5,061 nucleotides of DNA from Roseiflexaceae bacterium (lineage in GTDB: Bacteria; Chloroflexota; Chloroflexia; Chloroflexales; Roseiflexaceae), in assembly GCA_947462525.1 (NCBI GenBank), contig CANHPK010000165.1, positions 1-5,061 on the forward strand, given 5' to 3'. Below the pieces are notes generated by a model. That model searched no databases and was not told where the DNA came from. It was given only the letters and a program-made list of their open reading frames with translations. Each line of letters begins with the position of its first letter. Position 1 is the stretch's first letter. The position numbers and the translations under genes were made by a program. Positions 4,916 to 5,061 of the stretch are shown here, in pieces.

Positions 4916-5061
4916 ATGCTACTGGATAAAATATTCTCACAAAATAACAGGCTTCGTGTGCTCTACCCACTGCTTTTTGTAGTGGGTGTATTCATATGGC
5001 AAGGGATGACGGGTCTCAACCTGCGCGACGAAGGTTACCTGTGGTATGGCGCCAAGGCGAT
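4916..5061 (+). CDS. Probable membrane glycosyltransferase, N-terminus only (partial)
   Basis: Forty-eight codons are visible before the window ends. After a short polar start (MLLDKIFSQNNRLR) comes a hydrophobic helix at about residues 15-31, then LNLRDEGYLWYGAKA. A first membrane helix followed by an acidic DEG-type loop motif is typical of PMT/ArnT-like (GT-C) lipid-linked sugar transferases, whose catalytic Asp lies in that loop. This is family knowledge applied to a short fragment, so the assignment is tentative. No Shine-Dalgarno sequence precedes the ATG, and the extended -10 lies only 7 nt upstream, consistent with leaderless translation. The reading frame remains open to the last base. 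Confidence 0.6.
   Translation, partial: MLLDKIFSQNNRLRVLYPLLFVVGVFIWQGMTGLNLRDEGYLWYGAKA

Overview
This window reads as an ordinary bacterial chromosome segment of intermediate GC content. It has tight gene packing, sigma-70-type promoters and Shine-Dalgarno sites. No rRNA, tRNA, CRISPR array or insertion sequence was seen. Taxonomy cannot be fixed from these genes; a Chloroflexota-like free-living bacterium is a weak guess only.

Layout. The left half (1-2822) is transcribed leftward. Reading in that direction, a perfect-consensus promoter (TTGACA, 17-bp spacer, TATAAT) at 2822-2794 drives a 5' leader of about 145 nt. The leader is followed by a LysE/RhtB-type amino-acid exporter (2642-2058). 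The exporter overlaps by ATGA a PLP-dependent trans-sulfuration enzyme of the cystathionine gamma-synthase/lyase family (2061-907). After a 168-bp gap with several hairpins comes a Nudix hydrolase resembling ADP-ribose pyrophosphatase (738-169). The first codons of another leftward gene may lie at 36-1.

The right half is transcribed rightward. A 630-residue membrane protein (2945-4837) fuses an HTTM (vitamin-K-carboxylase-like) membrane region to a DCC/DUF393 thiol-redox domain and an unassigned C-terminal domain. After a 78-bp gap rich in inverted repeats, the N-terminus of a probable membrane glycosyltransferase (PMT/ArnT-like) begins at 4916 and runs off the window.

Most interesting point. 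The leader of the exporter/trans-sulfuration operon holds a strong intrinsic terminator (10-bp stem plus T5) just before the exporter ribosome binding site. An upstream segment can pair with the whole left arm of that terminator, forming a competing antiterminator, and a third segment can pair with the antiterminator arm. A 23-codon ORF whose ATG falls at the predicted +1 ends inside the antiterminator arm. This is the architecture of a transcription attenuator, either ribosome-mediated or a riboswitch. It matches no riboswitch or T-box consensus that I recognise. With the two genes, it suggests feedback control of a sulfur/homoserine-family amino acid made or degraded by one protein and exported by the other.
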